A stretch of 35,377 nucleotides of DNA from Modicisalibacter ilicicola DSM 19980 (GTDB taxonomy: Bacteria > Pseudomonadota > Gammaproteobacteria > Pseudomonadales > Halomonadaceae), in contig NZ_FQUJ01000006.1 of assembly GCF_900128925.1 (NCBI RefSeq), forward strand, positions 1 through 35,377, given 5' to 3'. The notes beneath the pieces are model-generated. The model was not told where the DNA came from, did no database searches, and saw only the letters and a program-made list of their open reading frames with translations. The translations under genes and the position numbers were made by a program. Positions 8,252 to 14,313 of this stretch are shown here, piece after piece (positions within the stretch are counted from its first letter, which is position 1; each line of letters opens with the position of its first letter).

Positions 8252-9409
8252 TCAATCTCCGGCGAGATGATCGCCCAGCTTGCGCATGAAGTCGCTGGCT
8301 GCCTCGAGTTGGGATATCTCGATGTACTCGTCTGGCTGGTGCGCCTGGGCGATGCTGCCGGGGCCGCAGATCACCGTCGATAACCCGACGCGCTGGAACT
8401 GGCCGCCTTCGGTGGCGTAGGCCACGGCCTCGTTGTCGCGCTCGCCGAGCAGGGCGTGGCACAAGGTGAGCGCCTCGGTGTTGTCGCGATCCGCCAGCGC
8501 CGGGACGGTCTCGATCAGCTTCTCGGTGCGGATGCTGACCTCGGGTGCGCGCTGCTTGAGTTCACGCTCCAGACGTTCGGCGAATTCGTCGAAACTCACG
8601 ATGACCTCATCGAAGCCATCCTGGGGCAGGTGGCGGATTTCCCAGTCGAACCGGCACTCCCGGGCCATGATGTTGATCGCCGTGCCACCCTGAATCTTGC
8701 CCACGTGCAGGCTGGAGTGGGCGACGTTGAAGGCCTCGTCGACGCGGCCGGCCTCGCGCAGCTCCGCCATGATGTCCTCGATCTTCGTCACCAGGCGCGC
8801 GGCGACGTGGATCGCCGAGACGCCCTGGTTGACCTGGCTGGAATGGGCCTCGTGGCCGGTGACCGTGGTGCGCAAGGTGGTGATGCCCTTCTGCGCAACC
8901 ACCGGGGCCATCAGGGTGGGCTCGCCGACGATCACCGCCGCCGGACGCGGGTAGTCCGCCATCAGGCGCTCGATCAAGCGCGGCGCGCCCAGGCAGCCCA
9001 CTTCCTCATCAAAAGAGAAGGCCAGGATGATAGGCCGCTCCAGATTCTGCTCGATCCAGCACGGCACCTGAGCGAGGGTGCAGGCGATGAAGCCTTTCAT
9101 GTCGCAGGTACCACGACCGTAGAGACGCCCATCATTGCCGTCGGTCAACGTGAAGGGGTCGCCCGTCCAGGGCTGGCCATCCACCGGCACCACATCCGTG
9201 TGCCCCGAAAGTACCACGCCACCGGCGACATCCGGCCCGATGCGCGCCAGCAGATTGGCCTTGCTGCCATCGTCGTTTTCGATGCGGGTATAAGGTACGC
9301 CGAAGTCGGCAAGATAGCCCTCGATGAACTCGATCAACTCGAGGTTGGAATCTCGCGAGACGGTGGCATGGCCGACCAGGGTTTCGAGCAGTTGCTGTGC
9401 GGATGGCAT
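8252..9409 (-). CDS. argE: N-acetylornithine deacetylase (M20 family)
   Basis: A 385-residue zinc amidohydrolase that removes acetate from N2-acetylornithine in arginine synthesis, cytoplasmic. Dinuclear-zinc ligands of the M20 fold are visible: H70 (SGHTDVVP), D103 (GRGTCDMKG), E135/E136 (FSFDEEVG), E163 (VGEPT) and the C-terminal histidine in QAHQPDEYIE. The dimerisation-domain motif GHEAHSSQ is also present. AGGGAG just upstream supports the ATG at 9409. Length and motif order match ArgE; a related deacylase on another acetyl-amino acid cannot be excluded. It has no arginine-gene neighbours here. Confidence 0.85.
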   Translation of the reverse strand: MPSAQQLLETLVGHATVSRDSNLELIEFIEGYLADFGVPYTRIENDDGSKANLLARIGPDVAGGVVLSGHTDVVPVDGQPWTGDPFTLTDGNDGRLYGRGTCDMKGFIACTLAQVPCWIEQNLERPIILAFSFDEEVGCLGAPRLIERLMADYPRPAAVIVGEPTLMAPVVAQKGITTLRTTVTGHEAHSSQVNQGVSAIHVAARLVTKIEDIMAELREAGRVDEAFNVAHSSLHVGKIQGGTAINIMARECRFDWEIRHLPQDGFDEVIVSFDEFAERLERELKQRAPEVSIRTEKLIETVPALADRDNTEALTLCHALLGERDNEAVAYATEGGQFQRVGLSTVICGPGSIAQAHQPDEYIEISQLEAASDFMRKLGDHLAGD

Positions 9410-9483
9410 GAGTACTCCCTATCGAGATGCGATATCGCTCAAGCCTAGCATGTCGGCATTTGGTGGGCAGACCAAAGTAGCCA

Positions 9484-9512
9484 TTGATGCGCGATGCGCA
9501 ACACGCTAGAAT
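9484..9512 (+). promoter_or_regulatory. higBA promoter with internal operator; leaderless start
   Basis: TTGATG (9484-9489), a 17-base spacer and TAGAAT (9507-9512) make a good sigma-70 promoter. Counting six bases after the -10 puts +1 on or within a base or two of the A of the higB ATG (9519), so the mRNA would be leaderless. There is no Shine-Dalgarno sequence before higB. Between the two hexamers, TGCGC-GAT-GCGCA (9488-9500) is a perfect palindrome, placed where a HigA dimer would block polymerase. Confidence 0.6.
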
Positions 9513-9518
9513 TTCTTG

Positions 9519-9797
9519 ATGATTAAATCATTCCGGCACAAGGGATTGAAACGGTTCTACTCGACTGGCAGTACGGCAGGGATACAGGCTGACCATGTTA
9601 AGAAATTGCGCATGCAGCTCGCGGCTCTCGATACTGCTACGTCAGTAGGTGACATGGATATTCCGGGTTTTCGCCTCCATTCCCTGAAAGGAAAAGACAA
9701 TGGACGTTGGTCAATTTGGGTCAACGGCAATTGGCGTATGACGTTCGAGTTTCGGGACGGAAATGCCTATGTGCTTGATTACGAGGATTACCACTGA
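9519..9797 (+). CDS. higB: HigB-type mRNA-cleaving toxin (RelE superfamily)
   Basis: A 92-residue ribosome-dependent mRNA endonuclease toxin, full family length. It starts MIKSFRHKGLKRFY, a standard HigB opening, and carries HSLKGKDNGRWSIWVNGNWRMTFEF and the terminal YEDYH, which contain the active-site His, Arg and Tyr of the family. I start at the ATG at 9519 rather than the TTG just before it. The stop overlaps the higA start by one base (TGATG). Toxin-first order is typical of HigBA. Expression is expected to be repressed by HigA through the palindrome in its promoter. Confidence 0.9.
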   Translation: MIKSFRHKGLKRFYSTGSTAGIQADHVKKLRMQLAALDTATSVGDMDIPGFRLHSLKGKDNGRWSIWVNGNWRMTFEFRDGNAYVLDYEDYH

Positions 9798-10090
9798 TGA
9801 CTATGCATAATCCACCTCATCCCGGTGAGTTCATCAAGGACGTTTATCTGGAGCCTTTCGGCATCAGTTCGCGTCAGCTTGCATCGAGTCTGGGGGTTTC
9901 GCCTTCTACCTTATCCCGGCTGCTCAAAGGGGATAGTGGCATAAGTCCTGAAATGTCCCTGCGACTGGCAAAGGTTCTTGGGCGCTCTCCGGAAAGCTGG
10001 CTGACGATGCAGGACGTGTACGATCTTTGGAAGGCCCGTAAAACGGTCAATCTGGATGATGTCCATCCTTTGGACTTTGAAGCGGCTTAA
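9797..10090 (+). CDS. higA: HigA-type antitoxin (XRE helix-turn-helix)
   Basis: A 97-residue antitoxin that binds HigB and represses the operon. It starts with the HPGEFIKD motif common to HigA, followed by an XRE helix-turn-helix (SSRQLASSLGVSPSTLSRLL, about residues 25-44) and the SPEMSLRLAKVLGRSPESWL helix pair. The C-terminal tail is typical in length. The ATG at 9797 overlaps the toxin stop; a second ATG at 9803 is also possible. No sign of damage. Confidence 0.9.
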   Translation: MTMHNPPHPGEFIKDVYLEPFGISSRQLASSLGVSPSTLSRLLKGDSGISPEMSLRLAKVLGRSPESWLTMQDVYDLWKARKTVNLDDVHPLDFEAA

Positions 10091-10218
10091 TGGCTTGAGT
10101 GAGGAAAACTTCATCGCTCGTGACCTCACCTACGATGCCACCCTAGCAACCTGCAACTGACCGGGGTAGCGTTTACCCGAATCCCTGTGCGGGCGGGCAG
10201 GGGTATGCCGGGTCACCG

Positions 10219-10298
10219 ACATGTTCACGAAATGGCGGTTTTTCGACATATCAGCTAGACATGTTTAAGAAACGCAATTTTTTCGACACGTTCTCTAG
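10219..10298. repeat. Two tandem 40-base repeats upstream of fic
   Basis: Two copies with an exact 40-base period (10219-10258 and 10259-10298) both read ACATGTT.A.GAAA.G, then a run of Ts, then TCGACA and CTAG. A third, diverged copy seems to begin at 10299 (ATATGT). Each copy carries a TCGACA half-site. They lie between higA and fic and are probably regulatory. Confidence 0.65.
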
Positions 10299-10337
10299 AT
10301 ATGTCGACGCCATCGACATAAGCTGGTGACGTGTCGA
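10283..10337. promoter_or_regulatory. Nested inverted repeats at the fic promoter
   Basis: TATGTCGA (10300-10307) and TCGACATA (10313-10320) are a perfect eight-base inverted repeat around five bases. Outside it, TCGACACG (10283-10290) and CGTGTCGA (10330-10337) form a second perfect inverted pair. The same TCGACATA word occurs again at 10243. The array ends about 15 bases before the fic start, so a bound protein would block transcription. The Fic protein's own C-terminal winged helix is a natural candidate. Confidence 0.55.
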
Positions 10338-10351
10338 TTTTTGAGCGAAAA

Positions 10352-11467
10352 ATGAACATGAGCTGGCGCCCCGACCAACCTTATAACGCCTTGCCGTCGT
10401 TACCCCCGGCCGTAGAACTTGAGACTCCGGTAGTGCTGAAGGCCTGCATACCGGCCCGGGCGGCCTTGGCGGAGCTGAAGCAGGCGGGGGAGTTGCTGCC
10501 CAATCAAGGGCTGCTGATCAACCTGCTGCCGCTGTTGGAGGCACGCGATAGCTCCGAGATCGAGAACATCGTCACCACTACCGATCGACTCTTTCAGTTC
10601 GCCCAGGAAGCGACCCATGCCGATCCGGCGACCAAAGAAGCGCTGCGTTATCGCACCGCGCTGAGTCATGGCTATCGGCAGCTTGCCAGGCGGCCACTGT
10701 GCACCAATACGGCGGTGGAGATTTGCAGCACCATCAAGGGCGTGGACATGGAAATCCGTCGAGTGCCTGATACTACCTTGGCCAATCAAGCCACCGGCGA
10801 CGTGATCTACACTCCGCCGATGGGCGAGGACACCCTCCGGGAGCTGCTGGCCAACTGGGAACGCTACCTGCATGAAGAAGATGGCGTCGACCCCTTGATC
10901 AAGATGGCCGTGGCCCACTACCAGTTCGAGGCGATTCATCCTTTCACCGACGGTAACGGACGCACGGGCAGGGTATTGAGCATTCTTTACCTGATCGAAC
11001 AGCAGCTGCTGTCGTTGCCGATTCTCTACCTCAGTCGCTACATCATGCTCAACAAGCCTGACTACTACCGATTGCTGTTGAATGTCACTCGTGAGGGGCA
11101 GTGGCAGGCGTGGCTGCTCTACATGCTCAAGGCCGTGGAATACACCGCTAGATGGACCACCGATAAGATTGCGGCGACACGTACGTTGATTGAAGAGACC
11201 ACGGCCTATATTCAGCGGACACTTCCGCGAATCTATAGTCATGAGTTGGTACAGGTAATTTTCGAACAGCCTTACTGCCGCATCAGCAACCTGGTGGAGC
11301 GCGATATCGCCAGACGCCAGACCGCCTCGAGCTACCTGCAGCAGTTGTGCGCGGTCGGCGTGCTCGAGGAGGTCCACGCCGGTCGCGAGAAGCTCTTCAT
11401 GCACCCGAAGCTGATCAAGTTGATGACCGAGGACGGCAACGAGGTCACTCCATATTCAGCTGAATGA
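10352..11467 (+). CDS. fic: Class II Fic adenylyltransferase
   Basis: A 371-residue Fic protein that transfers AMP from ATP to a target (AMPylation). Order: N-terminal Fic_N region (WRPDQPYNALPSLPP), inhibitory helix with S67-x3-E71-N72 (SSEIEN, the class II autoinhibition motif), Fic core with HPFTDGNGRTGR at residues 196-207 (catalytic His196), and a C-terminal winged-helix region (RQTASSYLQQLCAVGVLEEV). The sequence is very close, from memory, to Shewanella SoFic along its whole length. All catalytic and inhibitory residues are intact. I start at ATG 10352 rather than GTG 10331, because the latter falls inside an operator repeat and precedes the usual start. It follows higBA after 261 bases but has its own regulatory array. 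Confidence 0.9.
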   Translation: MNMSWRPDQPYNALPSLPPAVELETPVVLKACIPARAALAELKQAGELLPNQGLLINLLPLLEARDSSEIENIVTTTDRLFQFAQEATHADPATKEALRYRTALSHGYRQLARRPLCTNTAVEICSTIKGVDMEIRRVPDTTLANQATGDVIYTPPMGEDTLRELLANWERYLHEEDGVDPLIKMAVAHYQFEAIHPFTDGNGRTGRVLSILYLIEQQLLSLPILYLSRYIMLNKPDYYRLLLNVTREGQWQAWLLYMLKAVEYTARWTTDKIAATRTLIEETTAYIQRTLPRIYSHELVQVIFEQPYCRISNLVERDIARRQTASSYLQQLCAVGVLEEVHAGREKLFMHPKLIKLMTEDGNEVTPYSAE

Positions 11468-12055
11468 CGGAAGTGGCACTCCCGCCCCGCGAATTCGCAA
11501 ATTGATTATGTTCGAAGGGCACATTGTGTCCCCCAAAATGGCCTTTGATGAATGCGATTAACACCAGATTGGCATCCAAGATATCTCGATAAGGCGGTAG
11601 TTTCGACGCCATTTTTGGATATGCCGACGGCATCGATTCCTTGATCATGGGAGTTTACATAGGGCGCGAAAAGCTCGTCATGTGTCGCAAGTTGTCAGCC
11701 GGATGATTGGCAGGGGAAACGAGATCCCTTCCTAACTGGCTGGCTGATACACGCTATACGGCACAGCGGATTTTCGATCTCGACCGAAGCGGCTGGCTCA
11801 GTGTTCAAAAAGGGGCGGCCTGACCTGTGCTGCGGTTTGCCGATAGCGCGGCTATCAATATCAAGCTTTTAACCAAGGAGGGTGTGCAGTGAAGAAGCAC
11901 AGTGGTGTCTGCTATCGACCCGAAGCGGCCATGCTGGCAAAGGCCACCTGAACGTTCATCGGTGCTATGCAGCCGGCGCGATGATTGGTGATATGAAGCC
12001 TAATTATTATTAATTCTAATGGAATTCAGAGAGTTAGAATGTGGGTGACTCGCAG
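11468..12055. other. 588-base region without a confident gene
   Basis: No reading frame here looks like a known protein. Contents: a 67-codon leftward frame (11445-11648) without ribosome site or recognisable family, a 20-codon rightward frame with a strong ribosome site (11889-11951), and a seven-base inverted repeat ATTCTAA/TTAGAAT (12013-12019 and 12034-12040). It directly precedes the first attC-like site, so its right part may be a gene-less or decayed cassette. No integrase gene or recognisable attI was found. Confidence 0.4.
11889..11951 (+). CDS. Possible 20-residue peptide frame
   Basis: AAGGAGGG (11875-11882) stands six bases before a GTG that opens a 20-codon frame (KKHSGVCYRPEAAMLAKAT after the start). 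The ribosome site is the best in this stretch, but the frame is too short to judge and resembles nothing I know. It could be a leader, a remnant, or chance. Confidence 0.2.
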   Translation: MKKHSGVCYRPEAAMLAKAT

Positions 12056-12124
12056 TATAACACGAATGAACGTGCCGGCGCGTTCAAGTCAATAAACGAG
12101 CCGGCCACCTAATACCTGTTATGT
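12056..12124 (+). repeat. attC-like recombination site 1
   Basis: The site opens TATAACA and closes CTGTTATG, with the inner arm GTGCCGGC paired to GCCGGCCAC. Folding the two halves gives ATAACA.G.AT.A.GTG.CCGGC on both sides with a few unpaired bases, as in integron attC sites. The exchange point should be G12118/T12119. It marks the left edge of the first recognisable cassette. Confidence 0.7.
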
Positions 12125-12141
12125 TCCGAATGGAGTGTAGT

Positions 12142-12363
12142 GTGACCTTGGAAGAAATTGACAAGCAGGTTCGCTTACAAAGAACGGAAGATCTAATTTG
12201 CTCTCGCACAAGCGAAGCTGTGAAGGTCGGAGAAATGTTTTATTGCATACAGTGCCACGAAAAAGATGGGCGCATCACCCAGCTGCGGCCGTTAAGAGGC
12301 AAAAAGAACACACTCAATTGTGTTTATTGTTCCACTGTCAAGCAATGGCGATCAGGAATCTAA
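12142..12363 (+). CDS. Small cassette protein with two CxxC pairs
   Basis: A 73-residue protein of unknown function; an ATG at 12121 would add seven residues but falls in the attC core. The GTG at 12142 has GGAG six bases upstream. It contains FYCIQCHEKDGR and, 20-odd residues later, NCVYCS: two CxxC pairs that could hold one zinc ion as a zinc ribbon. It is rich in charged residues and more AT-rich than the flanking chromosome. It shares a cassette with the next gene, since no attC lies between them. No family recognised; RNA or DNA binding is only a guess from the zinc-ribbon pattern. Confidence 0.55.
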   Translation: MTLEEIDKQVRLQRTEDLICSRTSEAVKVGEMFYCIQCHEKDGRITQLRPLRGKKNTLNCVYCSTVKQWRSGI

Positions 12364-12419
12364 ATCTAGCGCCTTATTTGAATCCATGATTGGAAAAACT
12401 AACGGGGAGTTATAATGAG

Positions 12420-12746
12420 ATGAGGGCATTGATTTTTATATGTGCACTGTCGTTGAGCGAGGTTTGCTTGTCTGGCGAAAGCATAAATGTAGTAGGATCT
12501 GGCAACGATTCATGCGGGAAGTGGAGCAAAGACAGAAAGACTTCAGCAGAATGGCATCAAGCTGGGCAGTGGATAAATGGTTATTTTGTTGGGGTCCAGG
12601 ACATACTGGGTGACGAAATTTCTTTCAAGTCAGTAGATACATATGCTCTTATATCGTTTATGGATAGGTTTTGCGAAGAAAACCCCCTAAGCTCGATTTA
12701 TGACGGAGTGCTTCCTCTCATGAAGGCTTTGGTAGTGCCAAAGTGA
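12420..12746 (+). CDS. Exported cassette protein with conserved SCGxW motif
   Basis: A 108-residue protein with an N-terminal signal peptide (MRALIFICALSLSEVCLSG). The mature part reads GSGNDSCGKWSKDRK, WINGYFVGVQD, FMDRFCEENPL: a pattern I associate with a widespread family of short exported proteins often found in integron cassettes and of unknown role. The two conserved cysteines (in SCGKW and RFCEE) may form a disulfide. I chose ATG 12420 because it begins the signal peptide; GGGGAG lies ten bases upstream. The attC of this cassette follows five bases after the stop. Confidence 0.65.
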   Translation: MRALIFICALSLSEVCLSGESINVVGSGNDSCGKWSKDRKTSAEWHQAGQWINGYFVGVQDILGDEISFKSVDTYALISFMDRFCEENPLSSIYDGVLPLMKALVVPK

Positions 12747-12750
12747 ATCA

Positions 12751-12819
12751 CATAACAAAACGCTGCACAGGACAAATTTCCGCTGCGCTCCAAGTTTCCT
12801 GTGAGCGTGGCGTTATAAG
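12751..12819 (+). repeat. attC-like recombination site 2
   Basis: It begins CATAACAAAACGC and ends GCGTGGCGTTATAAG. The halves pair as AACGC..GC..ACAGGA on the left with TCCTGTGAGCGTGGCGTT on the right. Size (69 bases), ends and pairing fit an integron attC. Exchange would occur at G12812/T12813. It closes the first cassette (12119-12812) and opens the second. Confidence 0.8.
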
Positions 12820-12839
12820 CCAAGGAGGAAGCATTAGGA

Positions 12840-13463
12840 ATGCTCGAACTTTTTGACGAATGGCGTCTCCGCGATCATCACAAAGACCATCTCTTCATCT
12901 CTGATGGAATCATTGATCAGGTACAGTGGAATAACAGCCCAGTGAAAATACTGTTTTTGCTAAAAGAGGCATACGACTCTGTAAAGACAGAAGGCACATG
13001 GGATCTTTGCGGGCTTGTGAAACGCCTTGGCGTGTCTGGCCGCACTTTCAAGCCGATGGCTCAATGGGCGTATGGCGTATCGGCAGTGAAATCCACTAGC
13101 ACCATAGTACCTTTTAAAGGGTCTGGTGAACCGCTTGACAAGGCGTTGAGATCATCAGCGGTCATAAATATTAAGAAAAGCCAGGGAAAGAAAAAGTCTA
13201 GTAGTACGAACCTCATCTCTTATGTTGACCGTGATTGGGATTTGATCGAGAAACAAATCCAGACAATCAAGCCTGATGTAGTCATCTGCGGCAAAACTTG
13301 GCCAATGATATCTAGTCGGTTGGAAAGTGTAGAAAAGGTCTCAGATCGCGTTTACCGTTCAGGTGGTATTCAGTATATTGACTTTTGGCATCCTGCGAAT
13401 CGGGCGTCAAACAAAATGAATTACTATTCTCTCTGTGCTTTAGTCCAACTCGCAGGTGGATAA
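12840..13463 (+). CDS. Cassette-borne protein, possible uracil-DNA-glycosylase-like fold
   Basis: A 207-residue protein, sole gene of its cassette. AAGGAGG stands about 11 bases before the ATG. Sequence features: ILFLLKEAYDS near residue 37, a central basic stretch (INIKKSQGKKKSSS), then IKPDVVICGKTW and IDFWHPANRASNKMNYYSLC. The order hydrophobic strand with acidic residue, PDVVICG strand and late HPANR resembles uracil-DNA glycosylase superfamily proteins, in which a late His motif contacts the base. That resemblance is weak and by eye, and the protein may instead be an uncharacterised family. Base composition is AT-rich compared with sbcC nearby, in keeping with transfer. Confidence 0.6.
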   Translation: MLELFDEWRLRDHHKDHLFISDGIIDQVQWNNSPVKILFLLKEAYDSVKTEGTWDLCGLVKRLGVSGRTFKPMAQWAYGVSAVKSTSTIVPFKGSGEPLDKALRSSAVINIKKSQGKKKSSSTNLISYVDRDWDLIEKQIQTIKPDVVICGKTWPMISSRLESVEKVSDRVYRSGGIQYIDFWHPANRASNKMNYYSLCALVQLAGG

Positions 13464-13470
13464 GCTGGCT

Positions 13471-13553
13471 ATAACAAGTGAAGGCACAGCGACGCCCATT
13501 ACATTGCGCCTTCGGCTCCATTTCATGGGCGCGCATGCTGCAAGCGTTATATG
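13471..13553 (+). repeat. attC-like recombination site 3
   Basis: It starts ATAACAAGTG and ends AAGCGTTATATG. The inner arms GCGACGCCCAT and ATGGGCGCGC pair, with GCGCC and GGCTCC pairing further in. Length is 83 bases. It lies seven bases after the stop of the preceding gene, exactly as in a gene cassette. All three sites point the same way. Confidence 0.78.
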
Positions 13554-13718
13554 AAACATCTCTCAACTTCCGTTTCTGGCCGTAAGCGGCCAGGCCTATT
13601 CGGTGCGGCCTGCCATATAACTAGGCATCTCCATACAGAAACTGGTTAGCTTAGCTAACTCAGCGGAAAACGAGAAAGGTCACCCATTTCTCGCTTGAAA
13701 GCATGGCTTGGGAGTTGA
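13554..13718. other. Short non-coding stretch with hairpins after the cassette cluster
   Basis: TGGCCG-TAAG-CGGCCA (13577-13592) is a perfect six-base hairpin, followed at once by AGGCC/GGCCT arms (13592-13611). No gene is visible. It may be a terminator for the cassettes or the leftover of a truncated cassette. The 3' end of yoeB lies at 13719. Confidence 0.4.
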
Positions 13719-13973
13719 TCAGTAGTGGTAGCGAAGCTGTGCAATCAGCAGCGCATCATCCGTGACCTTGTAGATGATGCGGTGTTCATCGTTGATGCGC
13801 CGAGACCAGTAGCTGGCCAAACCGTGCTTGAGGGGTTCCGGCTTGCCGATGCCCTCAAAAGGCGTGCACTGGATCTCCTTGATCAGTTGGTTGATTCGGC
13901 GCAGCACCTTCTTGTCGGTCTTCTGCCAGTAGAGATAGTCCTCCCAAGCGTGCTTGGAAAAGGTCAGCTTCAT
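13719..13973 (-). CDS. yoeB: YoeB mRNA interferase toxin
   Basis: An 84-residue ribosome-dependent endonuclease toxin, the same length as E. coli YoeB and very similar from memory throughout. The active-site residues fall at the E. coli numbers: E46 (GKPEPLKH), R65 (DEHRIIY) and H83 with terminal Y84 (RYHY). It overlaps the 3' end of yefM by four bases, in the usual antitoxin-first order, so translation is coupled. Nothing suggests damage. No attC lies beyond it, so it is beside the cassette cluster rather than clearly in it. Confidence 0.93.
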   Translation of the reverse strand: MKLTFSKHAWEDYLYWQKTDKKVLRRINQLIKEIQCTPFEGIGKPEPLKHGLASYWSRRINDEHRIIYKVTDDALLIAQLRYHY

Positions 13974-14224
13974 TCTTCGATGAGCTCCCGCTCTTGGCCA
14001 TTTCCTTCCTCCAGTTGGGCGATGGATTCGAGCAGGCGGCGGGCGTTCTTTGGTGAGCGCAGCAGGTAGGCGGTTTCCTGAAGGGCCTCATAATCTTCCA
14101 GCGAGATCATCACCACCGATGAAGCCTTGCTGCGGGTGATAGTGACCGGCGCATGGTCATCGCAGACCTGCTGCATGGTCTTGGCCAGATGGGTGCGTGC
14201 GGTGGTATAGCTGATGGCGTCCAT
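13970..14224 (-). CDS. yefM: YefM antitoxin (Phd/YefM family)
   Basis: An 84-residue antitoxin that neutralises YoeB and represses the operon. The opening MDAISYTTARTHLAKTM, SKASSVVMISLEDYEALQET and the flexible acidic tail (EGNGQERELIEE) are typical. I start at 14224, where homologues begin and AAGG lies eight bases upstream, not at the in-frame ATG three codons earlier. The promoter region carries the TGTAC operator words known for this family. Confidence 0.92.
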   Translation of the reverse strand: MDAISYTTARTHLAKTMQQVCDDHAPVTITRSKASSVVMISLEDYEALQETAYLLRSPKNARRLLESIAQLEEGNGQERELIEE

Positions 14225-14235
14225 GGGATGCACCT

Positions 14236-14286
14236 TGTACGTAATCTTGTACTGTACAGAATAGCGTACGCCATGTGGCTGGGCAA
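14236..14286 (-). promoter_or_regulatory. yefM-yoeB promoter and operator
   Basis: On the complementary strand TTGCCC (14286-14281), 17 bases, and TATTCT (14263-14258) form a sigma-70 promoter. TGTAC words begin at 14253, 14248 and 14236; the first is the full palindrome TGTACA, and the last two are 12 bases apart. TGTACA is the core bound by YefM-YoeB in E. coli. Repression by the complex is therefore very likely. Confidence 0.68.
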
Positions 14287-14313
14287 CCGTCGGCTTGATG
14301 CCAGTGTGGAGCG

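Noticed and set aside
10219-10298. CRISPR array
   Set aside because: Only two imperfect 40-base copies with no spacers and no cas genes; better explained as operator repeats.
10331-10351. GTG at 10331 as the fic start
   Set aside because: It falls within the CGTGTCGA operator repeat, has no ribosome site, and homologues begin near the ATG at 10352 or 10358.
11445-11648. A 67-codon leftward frame after fic
   Set aside because: No ribosome site, overlaps the end of fic, no recognisable family. Left unannotated although weakly possible.
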